Assembly: GCF_002933875.1 (NCBI RefSeq) | Contig: NZ_BFAV01000071.1 | Location: 62,001-126,000, forward strand | Length of the DNA: 64,000 nucleotides | From: Desulfocucumis palustris | GTDB lineage: Bacteria > Bacillota > Desulfotomaculia > Desulfotomaculales > Desulfocucumaceae | Reading direction: 5' to 3' | Part shown: in pieces, positions 1 to 8,025 of the stretch | Layout: each line of letters opens with the position of its first letter | How positions within the stretch are numbered: the first letter of the stretch is position 1 | The notes under the pieces: generated by a model | The model's input: the letters and a program-made list of their open reading frames with translations, nothing else | What the model was told of the DNA's origin: nothing | Databases searched by the model: none | Program-made: the position numbers and the translations under genes

Positions 1-498
1 TACCGTGGTAACCGGTAGGCTCAGGATGCTTGCTATTTCTTCGTAGCTTAAACCGTGCAGGTCCCTCAGCACGAGAACCACCTGATAATCCCGGCTGGGA
101 AGATGGTGTTTAAGAATGTGCATTATGCACCATTGCATTTCCCTTCTGATAACTATTCTCTCCGGATTGCCCGAGCAGTCCGGAACCGTCATTTCCCCCA
201 GGGATATGGATTGATGTTTACATTGTTTTCTCTTTTTACCCAGATATATATTGGTTGCTATACGGCTGAGCCATGTCCGCAAACTGGACTCCCCCCTGAA
301 TCCCTGCAGGTTCTCAAAGGCTTTAAGAAAGGTTTCCTGGGTAATGTCATCAGCTTCATTAGGGCTCCCGGATAAATAGTAGGCAAGGTTATAAATATTT
401 TGCTGGTTGTTCCTGACTATTTCTTCCCAGTCTGAAATTGTGTCCGGGGTTTCATTTGTTATCTGTTTATATTGTTCCAGGCATATCACCACCCGCAT
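1..498 (-). CDS. ECF-type RNA polymerase sigma factor (C-terminus cut by window edge)
   Basis: Directs RNA polymerase to a small regulon. Read on the minus strand from ATG at 498, the product has a sigma region 2 with DDITQETFLKAFENL and a tryptophan-containing RTWLSRIATNIYL segment, then a region 4 helix-turn-helix (RDLHGLSYEEIASILSLP) that reaches the window edge. This is the layout of an ECF sigma-70 factor (RpoE/SigW type). The protein is incomplete: region 4 is cut, so any adjacent anti-sigma gene lies outside the window. The ribosome binding site (GGGAAAG) is weak. The regulon and signal cannot be told from here. A GTG two codons downstream is an alternative start. Confidence 0.85.
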   Translation of the reverse strand, partial: MRVVICLEQYKQITNETPDTISDWEEIVRNNQQNIYNLAYYLSGSPNEADDITQETFLKAFENLQGFRGESSLRTWLSRIATNIYLGKKRKQCKHQSISLGEMTVPDCSGNPERIVIRREMQWCIMHILKHHLPSRDYQVVLVLRDLHGLSYEEIASILSLPVTTV

Positions 499-757
499 TT
501 TTAACTTTCCCGCCGGGAAGTCCCCACAACTTTAGCCTTCCTTACCCGCGAAGGGGGGGCGAAAGGAGGGGTAGTTTACCAGTTTAGATGCAATAATATA
601 AAAAAAGTTTCTCACTTTTTGATCATATTGAAAATATTTATTTTAAACATTATTTTTAAGGCCCGGCGCGCTGCCGCCATGCCATGGAATGAAGGCATAT
701 TAACGCACCCCGGTGGAATAATGGAAGTATACTATCAGCTACTGTGAGGTGTTGGGA

Positions 758-3538
758 TTGGCGGAAACCGTCGACAAAGAAGGGAGATTTTATCCTGAAA
801 TAGACGCGCTGGTGGAAACAGCGGCCCGGGCCGGCCGGGAATTTATGAGCCTGGACCAGGAGCAGGTGGATAAAATAGTCCAGGCCATGGCCATGGCCGG
901 GCTGGACAAACACATGGAGTTGGCCAAAATGGCGGTGGAAGAAACCCGCCGGGGGGTGTACGAGGACAAGATAACGAAGAATATTTTCGCCACCGAGGCG
1001 GTTTATCACAGCATAAAGTACAAAAAAACGGTGGGTATAATCCGGGAGGATGAGGAAGAGGAATATTTGGAAGTGGCGGAGCCTTTGGGGGTTGTGGCTG
1101 CGGTGGTGCCGGTGACCAATCCCACCTCCACCACAATGTTCAAAGCTCTTATCTGCATGAAAACCCGGAATCCCATAATTTTCAGCTTTCATCCCGGGGC
1201 CCGGGGGTGCAGCGCCGCCGCGGCGAAAGTAATGCTGGAGGCGGCGGTTAAGGCCGGGGCGCCGGAAAACTGCATTTCCTGGCTGGAAAAGTCCGGCATT
1301 GAAGCCACCGGGTATTTAATGAAGCACCCGGGGGTTTCCACCATTATCGCCACCGGGGGGGCCGGCCTGGTAAGGGCCGCCTACACCACCGGCAAGCCCG
1401 CCCTGGGGGTAGGCCCCGGGAACGTGCCCTGTTACATTGACAGCAGCGCCAGGCTGAAAAGGGCGGTGACGGATCTGATCATGAGCAAGACCTTTGACAA
1501 CGGGCTGATCTGCGCCTCGGAGCAGTCGGTGGTGATTCACCGGGAGGTGGCTGAACGGGTGAAGTCTTTAATGAAGGAATACGGCTGCTATTTTCTCCGC
1601 CCGGAGGAGATAAAGAAGCTGGAGGGGCTGGTTTCCCCCGGGGACGGCCCCAGCTGCGCCCTGAACGCCGACATTGTGGGCCAGCCCGCCGGGAAAATAG
1701 CTGAAATGGCCGGAATCAGCGCTCCCCCGGGCACCCGGGTGCTGGTGGCGGAGCTATCCGGGGTGGGGCCGGAACATCCCCTGTCCATGGAAAAATTGAG
1801 CCCCATACTGTCCTGCTACGTGGCCGGGGACCACCGGGAGGGCATTGAGCTGTGCGAAAAGGTTGTGGAGTTCGGCGGGCTGGGGCACTCCGCCGTGGTC
1901 CACGCGGAGGATGAGAGTGTTATCAAGGAATTCTACCACCGGATCAGGACCGGCCGCATTATAGTGAACTCGCCTTCCACCCACGGCGCCATAGGGGATT
2001 TATACAATGTCAACGTGCCGTCCTTTACCCTGGGCTGCGGTTCCATGGGCAGCAACAGCACCACCTCCAACGTAAGCGTGGATAATCTTATCAATGTCAA
2101 GAGGGTGGCCAAAAGACGCGATAAAATACAGTGGTTCAGGGTTCCGGAAAGGATATATTTTGAGAGCGGGGCGGTACAATATCTGAGCAAGTTTCCGGGT
2201 ATCGGCAGGGTGTTCATAGTAACCGACCAGGTGGTGCAGCAATTAGGAATGGTGGATAAGGTAAAGTACCACCTGAATAAAAGGAACAACCAGGTGGCGG
2301 TGGAGGTGTTCAGTGACGTGGAGCCTGATCCCTCGGTGGATACCGTGCGCAGGGGCTGCGCCGTTATGAAGGATTTTAAACCGGACACCATCATAGCCCT
2401 GGGAGGCGGCTCTCCCATTGACGCCGCCAAGGCCATGTGGCTTTTCTACGAGCATCCCGGGGTGGAGTTTGAATTTTTAAGGCTTAAATTCATGGACATC
2501 CGCAAGCGCACTTATAAATATCCCAAACTGGGCCGCAGGGCCAGTCTCATCGCCATACCCACCACCAGCGGCACCGGTTCCGAAGTCACCGCCTTTGCGG
2601 TAATCAGCGATCACGGCAAACACATAAAATACCCTCTGGCGGATTACGAGCTGACCCCGGACGTGGCCATTATCGACCCCAATTTTGCCATGAGCATGCC
2701 CCCCCGGGTGGCTGCGGACACCGGCATGGACGTGCTGGTGCACGCCCTGGAGTCTTATGTCTCCGTGATGGCCTCGGAGTATACGGATGCCCTGGCCTTA
2801 AAGGCCGTGGAACTGGTATACAAATATTTGCTGCGCTCCTATAAAAACCCCTCCGACCGGGAGGCCAGGGAGAAGATGCACTATGCCTCCTGCATAGCCG
2901 GGATGGCCTTTACCAACGCCTTTCTCGGCATAAACCACAGCCTGGCCCACAAACTGGGAGCGGAATTTGGAATATCCCACGGCAGGGCCAACGCGGTGCT
3001 GCTGCCCTACGTTATCGCCTACAACGCCAGCAGGCCGGCCAAATTCACCTCTTATCCGCAATACGAGTATTTCCAGGCGCCGGAAAAATACCGTCAGATT
3101 GCGGCCTACCTGGGCTTTCCCGCGGAAACCGCCGAACAGGGAGTGCGCTCCCTGGTTGAGGCGGTGCGCGGCCTGTTAAGGGGGCTGGAGATGCCCGCCG
3201 GCATAGCCGGCCTGGGAGTGGACCGGGAAAGGTTTTCCTCCCTAATTCCGGCCATGGCCGAGCAGGCCTTTGACGACCAGGTAACCGGCACCAATCCCAG
3301 GTTTCCCCTGATTGCCGAGTTGGCCGATTTGTACAGGCTGGCCTACGGTTCGCCCCTGGCCGCCGGGGTTGACCGGAACCTGCTGGATTTCTCATTGCTG
3401 AATGACGGGCGGAAGGTGGAAATCAGTCTGGAGGAGGAAGAAAAAACAATTCCTCCCCCGGGGAACGGGATTCCTTATGCCCCGGCAAGGGAGCCCGGGG
3501 GCGGTATTGCCGAAAGCGGCGCAAAACCCCTTCACTGA
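758..3538 (+). CDS. adhE: Bifunctional acetaldehyde-CoA/alcohol dehydrogenase AdhE
   Basis: Cytosolic enzyme that reduces acetyl-CoA to acetaldehyde and then ethanol (or the reverse), recycling NADH in fermentation. About 926 residues, the usual AdhE length. The N-terminal half is an aldehyde dehydrogenase domain with the catalytic Cys near residue 252 in NGLICASEQS. The C-terminal half is an iron-dependent alcohol dehydrogenase with GGGSPIDAAKAMW for cofactor binding, PTTSGTGSEVTAFAV, and metal-binding Asp/His residues in VAADTGMDVLVHALESY and NHSLAHKLGAEFGISHG. I chose TTG 758 because GAGGTG at 746-751 lies six bases upstream; an upstream GTG at 749 overlaps that site. The gene is monocistronic, closed by a hairpin terminator. 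No clear Rex operator was found upstream. Bidirectional use, as in syntrophs, is possible but not shown. Confidence 0.95.
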   Translation: MAETVDKEGRFYPEIDALVETAARAGREFMSLDQEQVDKIVQAMAMAGLDKHMELAKMAVEETRRGVYEDKITKNIFATEAVYHSIKYKKTVGIIREDEEEEYLEVAEPLGVVAAVVPVTNPTSTTMFKALICMKTRNPIIFSFHPGARGCSAAAAKVMLEAAVKAGAPENCISWLEKSGIEATGYLMKHPGVSTIIATGGAGLVRAAYTTGKPALGVGPGNVPCYIDSSARLKRAVTDLIMSKTFDNGLICASEQSVVIHREVAERVKSLMKEYGCYFLRPEEIKKLEGLVSPGDGPSCALNADIVGQPAGKIAEMAGISAPPGTRVLVAELSGVGPEHPLSMEKLSPILSCYVAGDHREGIELCEKVVEFGGLGHSAVVHAEDESVIKEFYHRIRTGRIIVNSPSTHGAIGDLYNVNVPSFTLGCGSMGSNSTTSNVSVDNLINVKRVAKRRDKIQWFRVPERIYFESGAVQYLSKFPGIGRVFIVTDQVVQQLGMVDKVKYHLNKRNNQVAVEVFSDVEPDPSVDTVRRGCAVMKDFKPDTIIALGGGSPIDAAKAMWLFYEHPGVEFEFLRLKFMDIRKRTYKYPKLGRRASLIAIPTTSGTGSEVTAFAVISDHGKHIKYPLADYELTPDVAIIDPNFAMSMPPRVAADTGMDVLVHALESYVSVMASEYTDALALKAVELVYKYLLRSYKNPSDREAREKMHYASCIAGMAFTNAFLGINHSLAHKLGAEFGISHGRANAVLLPYVIAYNASRPAKFTSYPQYEYFQAPEKYRQIAAYLGFPAETAEQGVRSLVEAVRGLLRGLEMPAGIAGLGVDRERFSSLIPAMAEQAFDDQVTGTNPRFPLIAELADLYRLAYGSPLAAGVDRNLLDFSLLNDGRKVEISLEEEEKTIPPPGNGIPYAPAREPGGGIAESGAKPLH

Positions 3539-3578
3539 TCGGGCTGTAATTTTTGAAAAGTCAATGTATGTGCTGTTT

Positions 3579-3612
3579 ATACACCCGCCCTTCATCCGGC
3601 GGGTGTATTTTT
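3579..3612 (+). terminator. Rho-independent terminator after adhE
   Basis: An inverted repeat ATACACCCGCC / GGCGGGTGTAT with an eight-base loop is followed by a short T-run. It ends adhE transcription and supports placing the next gene's start downstream, at 3707 rather than at a TTG at 3611. Confidence 0.8.
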
Positions 3613-3706
3613 GATTAACAATATTGACCGTTTAATAAAGGAAATCATTTGTGGCGGGGCGAAATCATCCGGAAAGACTGAAAAGACTGATAGAGGAAGT
3701 GTTTGC

Positions 3707-4804
3707 ATGCCGGGTCAGGAACTGCTGGTCAAAGAAATAATGGACAGGGGCCTGTGCTCCTCCTGTGGTATGTGTGTGGGGCTGTGCCCGTACATTAAAA
3801 CCGCCGGGGACAGGGTCAGGGCCATATATCCCTGCGGTATTGAGGAAGGAGCCTGTTACGGGGTCTGTCCCAAAACCTCCCTGGACATAAGCGAGATGGA
3901 TATGTTCGTGCATGGAAGGGAGAGGGAGGACCATGCCCTGGGTATATACAGCGGCATCTATTATGCCAGGGCAACCGCCAGGGCGGACGGGGCCCAGTAC
4001 GGGGGAATAACCACCGCCCTGATTGGACTGGCTTTAAGGGAAGGACTCATTTCCTCCGCCATACTCACCGGCGGCGATATTATGAACCCCCGGCCGGTGC
4101 TGGCCGCCACCCCCGGGGAGGTGAACAGCTGCGCCGGTTCCAAGTACACCGGTGTTCCCACCCTGCTGGAGCTGAACAGGGCCGCGGGGAGAGGCCTGAC
4201 CGGGATTGGCCTGGTGGGAAGGCCCTGCCAGGTGGCGGCGGTGAGAAAATTGCAGAGGGGAAAGCTTCCCCCGGAACGCACCTATTCGGACCGGCTGGTG
4301 GGCCTGATGCTGGGATTGTTCTGCTTCTGGTCGCTTTCTTCGGAACTTTACGGTTTTTTAGCCCGGGAAACCAAAGGAGAAGAGATAATTAAAATGGACA
4401 TCCCCCTGGAAGGCCCCGGTGTGCTGACAAAGACGGGCAGCCGCCGGTGGCGGGTGGATGAAATAAGACCCTTTATCAACAAGTCCTGTAATTATTGTTT
4501 CGACAGCACTTCGGAATGGGCCGACCTGTCGGTGGGGTCCACCGAGCAGGACCCCGGGTGGAATACGCTGCTGGTGCGCTCCGGCCAGGGCCGGGATTTG
4601 GTGGAACTGGCGGCCGACAGGGGCGTTTTGGAAATTAAGGACTACCCGGCCGGAAGGCTGCCTGTTTTGCGTAAAGCCGCCCTCAACAAAAAAATGAGGG
4701 TGCTGGCCCTGGCGGAGAAAGAGCCGGGAAATGGCGGATGTCCGGCAATTCCGGATAAATACCTCAGGGAAATGAATGTTCAGTGGGGAGGGATTAACCG
4801 GTGA
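3707..4804 (+). CDS. FrhB/FdhB-like iron-sulfur flavoprotein (coenzyme F420 hydrogenase beta-subunit family)
   Basis: About 365 residues. The N-terminus holds a ferredoxin-like cluster site, CSSCGMCVGLCPY, and a second cysteine-rich stretch (GACYGVCPKTSLDIS). The rest matches the FrhB/FdhB family, with a VGRPCQVAAVRKLQ segment, and further cysteines in NKSCNYCFDSTSEWADLSVG. Members of this family pass electrons between iron-sulfur clusters, FAD and F420 or other partners. ATG 3707 is preferred: GAGGAAG lies seven bases upstream, whereas an earlier TTG at 3611 overlaps the adhE terminator. The stop overlaps the GTG of iorA by four bases, so the three genes are translationally coupled. I infer that it serves as an electron-transfer partner of the Ior complex; there is no direct evidence, and the electron acceptor is unknown. 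Confidence 0.85.
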   Translation: MPGQELLVKEIMDRGLCSSCGMCVGLCPYIKTAGDRVRAIYPCGIEEGACYGVCPKTSLDISEMDMFVHGREREDHALGIYSGIYYARATARADGAQYGGITTALIGLALREGLISSAILTGGDIMNPRPVLAATPGEVNSCAGSKYTGVPTLLELNRAAGRGLTGIGLVGRPCQVAAVRKLQRGKLPPERTYSDRLVGLMLGLFCFWSLSSELYGFLARETKGEEIIKMDIPLEGPGVLTKTGSRRWRVDEIRPFINKSCNYCFDSTSEWADLSVGSTEQDPGWNTLLVRSGQGRDLVELAADRGVLEIKDYPAGRLPVLRKAALNKKMRVLALAEKEPGNGGCPAIPDKYLREMNVQWGGINR

Positions 4805-6720
4805 GCATTGCGGGAGTATGCCTGGAAAAGCCGGGTACGAAGGTAGCCCTGACCGGTAACGAGGCCATTGCCAGGGGCGCTTTGGAGGCGGGGGTGGCCT
4901 ATGCGGCTTCCTATCCCGGCTCCCCCACCGCCGAGGTGCTGGGAACCCTGTCCAGGCTGGCCGGTAATTTTAAACTATACGCCGAGTGGTCCGTTAACGA
5001 GAAAGTGGCCATGGAAGGGGCCGCGGCAGCTTCCTTTGCGGGGTTGAGGTCACTGGTGGTGATGAAGGCCGACGGGCTGAACGTGGCTCTGGATTTTGCC
5101 GGCGCCCTGGCCATTTCCGGCTGCCGGGGGGGAATGGTGATAGTGCTGGGGGATGATCCCAACGCCCACTCCAGCGTCAGGGAGGAGGATTCCCGCAACC
5201 TCTGCAAGGCGATTCACCTCCCGGTGCTGGAGCCGTCCTCCGTGCAGGAGGCCCTGGAGATGACCCGGGAGGCCTTCAGCCTTTCCGAGGATTTGAAGCT
5301 GCCCGTGGTGGTGCGCTGCGTCACCCGGGTCTGCCATGCCAGCGGGGACGTTGAGCTGGGTGAATTGAACCGCCCCCTGCCCGTCCCGGATTTCACCAGG
5401 GATAACAGGGTGATTACCTTCGGCATCCAGCTCCACGCCCTGCAGGAGCAAAAGCTGGCCAGGGCGGCGGAATGGGCCTGCCACAGCGGGTTTAACAGCT
5501 ATACCGGCCCGGAAAACCCGGAGCGGCTGGTGATTGCCTGCGGGCCCTGTTACATGCACGCCCTGGAAGCCCTGGACATGCTGGCAGCTACAGGGGTGGG
5601 GGTTTTAAAGCTGGGCGTAACCTGGCCCCTGCCCCACCAGTTGCTGCTGAAATATTTGCGGAATGCCTCGGAAGTGGTATTTGCCGAGGAGGTGGAGCCC
5701 TTTGTGGAGGACAACGTGACTTCCCTGGCCGCCATGCAAATACCCCGGGGCATAAAATTTTACGGAAAACGCAGCGGCCATGTGGCGGGGCCCGCCGGCC
5801 CGGGCATAGGCGAACTGGATCCGGATATACTGGCCTCCTCCCTGGCCGGAATATTCGGCGTTAAATATGAAACTCCCGGGGTATCGGGCAGGGCGGAGGC
5901 CCTGGAACTGCTGGGAGAAAAAATGCCCGACAGGGAGCTGGCCTTTTGTGCCGGCTGCCCGCACCGGGCCTCCTTCTGGGCTGTCAGGGCCGCCCTGGAG
6001 CTTGACGGAAGGGGAGGCATAGTGCTGGGGGATATAGGCTGTTATACCCTGGGCATGGCCAGGACAGGCTATAACCTGTTGCAGACGGTGCACTGCATGG
6101 GAGCGGGCATCGGTTTGGCCGGGGGAATGGCCAATCTCAGCCGCTTTGGCTTTGACCGGCCAATTGTAACCCTGGTGGGCGACTCCACCTTTTACCACGC
6201 GGCCATACCCGCCCTGATAAACGCCAGATACCACAATTCAAGCTTTTTATGCGTGGTGCTGGATAACGAAACCACGGCCATGACCGGCCATCAGCCCCAC
6301 CCGGGGCGCAGCGTCACCGCCATGGGGGAACCCGCCCGGACGGTGCGGATGGAGGAATTGCTCCAGGGCGTGGGATTGCCCTACGTGGTCCAGGACCCCT
6401 ACGATGTGGAAGCAACCATAGATGTTGTCTGCAACATGCTCGGCCAGGAAGGGCCCCGGGTGCTGATACTGCGCAGAACCTGTGTGCTGGCGGCGGTCAG
6501 GGGAAAGCAGAAAGCCAGGGTTTACGTGGACCAGGAAAAGTGCATAGGGGATTCCTGCGGCTGCGGCCGGTTCTGCAGCAGAGTGTTCGCCTGTCCGGCC
6601 AATGTCTGGGATGCGGCCGGGGGCAAGGCGCGTATAGACGAGGCGGTTTGCAACGGGTGCGGCGTTTGCGCCTCCCTCTGTCCCCAGGGGGCCATAGTTG
6701 TGGAAAGGGCGGTGCTGTGA
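4801..6720 (+). CDS. iorA: Indolepyruvate:ferredoxin oxidoreductase, alpha subunit
   Basis: Catalytic subunit of the thiamine-pyrophosphate enzyme that converts aryl pyruvates plus CoA to arylacetyl-CoA, CO2 and reduced ferredoxin in aromatic amino acid breakdown. 639 residues, typical length. The pyrimidine-binding domain is at the N-terminus (ASYPGSPTAEVLG, residues about 38-50). The TPP motif runs from GDSTFYHAAIPALINA (about 459) to DNETTAMTG (about 487). The C-terminus is a double cluster ferredoxin domain. The first cluster site has unusual spacing (CIGDSCGCGRFCSRVFACP); the second is regular (CNGCGVCASLCP). GTG 4801 overlaps the upstream stop, and the stop overlaps the iorB start. A 2-oxoacid other than indolepyruvate could be the natural substrate. 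Confidence 0.93.
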   Translation: MSIAGVCLEKPGTKVALTGNEAIARGALEAGVAYAASYPGSPTAEVLGTLSRLAGNFKLYAEWSVNEKVAMEGAAAASFAGLRSLVVMKADGLNVALDFAGALAISGCRGGMVIVLGDDPNAHSSVREEDSRNLCKAIHLPVLEPSSVQEALEMTREAFSLSEDLKLPVVVRCVTRVCHASGDVELGELNRPLPVPDFTRDNRVITFGIQLHALQEQKLARAAEWACHSGFNSYTGPENPERLVIACGPCYMHALEALDMLAATGVGVLKLGVTWPLPHQLLLKYLRNASEVVFAEEVEPFVEDNVTSLAAMQIPRGIKFYGKRSGHVAGPAGPGIGELDPDILASSLAGIFGVKYETPGVSGRAEALELLGEKMPDRELAFCAGCPHRASFWAVRAALELDGRGGIVLGDIGCYTLGMARTGYNLLQTVHCMGAGIGLAGGMANLSRFGFDRPIVTLVGDSTFYHAAIPALINARYHNSSFLCVVLDNETTAMTGHQPHPGRSVTAMGEPARTVRMEELLQGVGLPYVVQDPYDVEATIDVVCNMLGQEGPRVLILRRTCVLAAVRGKQKARVYVDQEKCIGDSCGCGRFCSRVFACPANVWDAAGGKARIDEAVCNGCGVCASLCPQGAIVVERAVL

Positions 6721-7322
6721 TGAAAGAGCCGTTGAATATCATCATTACCGGCGTGGGCGGCCAGGGAAACGTGCTGGCCTCCCAGGTGCTTTCCTCCGCG
6801 GCGGCCCAGGCGGGCTACCGGGTGGCGGTGGGGGAAACCTTCGGTGTTTCCCAGCGGGGCGGCTCCGTCATGAGCCATGTGAGGATATCCCTGACAAGAC
6901 CGTACGGACCCCTTATCCCCAAGGGCCGGGCCCACATAGTGGCCGGCTTCGAGCCCCTGGAAACCCTGCGGGTGCTTTTGGAATACGCAAATCCTGAAAC
7001 AGTGGTGATAATGAATAACCGGCCCAACTATCCCCTGGGCTGTCTTTCCGGGGAACAGAAATATCCCGACCCCCGGGATATTGAAAAAGCTGCCGGGAAG
7101 CTCACCCCCAGGCTGCACCTGCTGTCCGCCACGGAGCTGGCCAAGGAGGCGGGCAGCCCCCTGGCGGCCAACATGGTAATGACCGGGGCACTGGCGGGCA
7201 GCCGCCTGCTTCCCTTCGGCCGGGAGCACTTCACCGGGGTTATTGAAACGCTGTTCCAGGACCCGGTGAGGGAGCTTAATTTGAGGGCCTTTGAACTGGG
7301 ATTATATCAAATGAACAAATAA
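6720..7322 (+). CDS. iorB: Indolepyruvate:ferredoxin oxidoreductase, beta subunit
   Basis: 200-residue partner of IorA, a gamma-type 2-oxoacid oxidoreductase domain. It opens with IIITGVGGQGNVLASQVLS and contains GETFGVSQRGGSVMSHVRI, both hallmarks of this family. The ATG at 6720 shares its A with the iorA stop (TGATG overlap), so the pair is translationally coupled and probably made in equal amounts. A longer frame that begins within iorA at 6540 is not needed, because homology starts at the ATG. A strong terminator follows. Confidence 0.93.
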   Translation: MKEPLNIIITGVGGQGNVLASQVLSSAAAQAGYRVAVGETFGVSQRGGSVMSHVRISLTRPYGPLIPKGRAHIVAGFEPLETLRVLLEYANPETVVIMNNRPNYPLGCLSGEQKYPDPRDIEKAAGKLTPRLHLLSATELAKEAGSPLAANMVMTGALAGSRLLPFGREHFTGVIETLFQDPVRELNLRAFELGLYQMNK

Positions 7323-7345
7323 CCCGCGTTTCACAAATCACGACA

Positions 7346-7379
7346 AAAAGACAGGTAAAAATTACCTGTCTTTTTTATT
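7346..7379 (+). terminator. Rho-independent terminator of the ior operon
   Basis: Stem AAAGACAGGTAA / TTACCTGTCTTT with a very short loop, followed by a T-run. It separates the ior operon from the small gene downstream. Confidence 0.85.
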
Positions 7380-7396
7380 GATTTCTATTGACTTTT

Positions 7397-7448
7397 TGTT
7401 AACAATAAGTTAACATTCGAATAATATAATATTAACAATAAATTAACA
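7397..7448 (+). promoter_or_regulatory. Pho-box-like array of TTAACA hexamers with a -10 element
   Basis: TTAACA occurs at 7399, 7410, 7432 and 7443, with a degenerate ATAATA at 7421, giving an exact 11-base period over five positions. In Bacillus, PhoP binds tandem TTAACA-like hexamers at this spacing. The first pair also forms a perfect palindrome, TGTTAACAATAAGTTAACA. A TATAAT at 7425-7430 lies between the two pairs. I infer a response-regulator operator controlling the small gene at 7468. No phosphate gene is visible nearby, so the PhoP assignment is by motif only. Confidence 0.55.
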
Positions 7449-7467
7449 TTCAGGAGGGGGGATGATT

Positions 7468-7662
7468 ATGATGCTGCAAAGGGCATCCGCAGTCAACATT
7501 ATTTTTAACAGGCCGAGGCTTTTGGAAAGGAAGGAAACATTAAAAAGTAACAACACTCCCTCCCACCATAAAAATTTCGATTACCTTACCGAATGGTACA
7601 GCCCGCTGGAGGCGGACACCAGGAACGCGCTCCCGCAGAAGTGGTTTTTTAAACTCATGTAA
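7468..7662 (+). CDS. Small hypothetical protein
   Basis: A 64-residue basic protein that I do not recognise, with no signal peptide, membrane segment or cysteine motif. It is supported by a very strong ribosome binding site (AGGAGGGGGG, 7452-7461) and by the operator-like array and -10 element just upstream. ATGs at 7462, 7468 and 7471 are all in frame; 7468 has the best spacing. The end of the gene lies four bases before the left end of a degraded mobile element at 7667, so its C-terminus may have been altered by that insertion. Function unknown. Confidence 0.5.
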   Translation: MMLQRASAVNIIFNRPRLLERKETLKSNNTPSHHKNFDYLTEWYSPLEADTRNALPQKWFFKLM

Positions 7663-7666
7663 CGGG

Positions 7667-7990
7667 GTCAGGCTCTTAACTTATTAACTTATATATTGAT
7701 GATATACACGCCTTCTGTTAAAGTATAACAGGAGGTGTTTTGCTTTGGCCGGGCATAAGAGAATAGAAATCCGGGAGCCATGCGCCATGCAATACAGCGG
7801 GGAAACAACTGGCGGAATGTGTTTGACCAGCATGTATTACAACGGATAAAAGAAAAGACGGGACATGTTTTTCAGGACCGGTACAAAGCCATACAGTTAC
7901 ATAAATGAAGATAGGGGTTTCCCCTGTGGCGGTATTTAAATATATGAACGGGAAATAAAAAAATAAGTTAATAAGTTAAGAGCCTGGCCC
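7667..7990 (+). mobile_element. Degraded REP-associated tyrosine transposase (RAYT) element with inverted ends
   Basis: The left end, GGGGTCAGGCTCTTAACTTA, is mirrored by a right end ending in TAAGTTAAGAGCCTGGCCC at 7990, giving terminal inverted repeats of about 29 bases with one mismatch. The interior holds only the remains of a Y1/RAYT transposase gene. The ends match the short palindromic repeats at 30844, 33021 and 34955, so this is probably a decayed parent or relative of those repeats. Confidence 0.75.
7745..7908 (+). pseudogene. Remnant of a REP-associated tyrosine (Y1) transposase
   Basis: A TTG start behind AGGAGGTG opens with MAGHKRIEI, the usual start of RAYT transposases. After one lost base the frame continues as GAMRHAIQRGNNWRNVF, matching the conserved HVxxRGNN motif. 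A large internal deletion then joins this to KTGHVFQDRYKAIQ, the conserved GHxFQxRYKA motif, followed by an early stop. The HUH motif and the catalytic tyrosine region are missing. It cannot make an active enzyme: it carries a frameshift and an internal deletion. Recognition is by motif only. Confidence 0.75.
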
Positions 7991-8025
7991 TAGGGCTCTA
8001 GGGCTGGAAACGGGGAAAAGACATA

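Noticed and set aside
541-757. Rex operator upstream of adhE
   Set aside because: I looked for a TTGTGA-type palindrome and found none convincing; only AT-rich sequence.
656-1192. Long minus-strand open frame across the start of adhE
   Set aside because: It mirrors the adhE codons, has a His/Pro/Gly-rich composition without domain content and no ribosome binding site. Many similar antisense frames in the GC-rich part were left out for the same reason.
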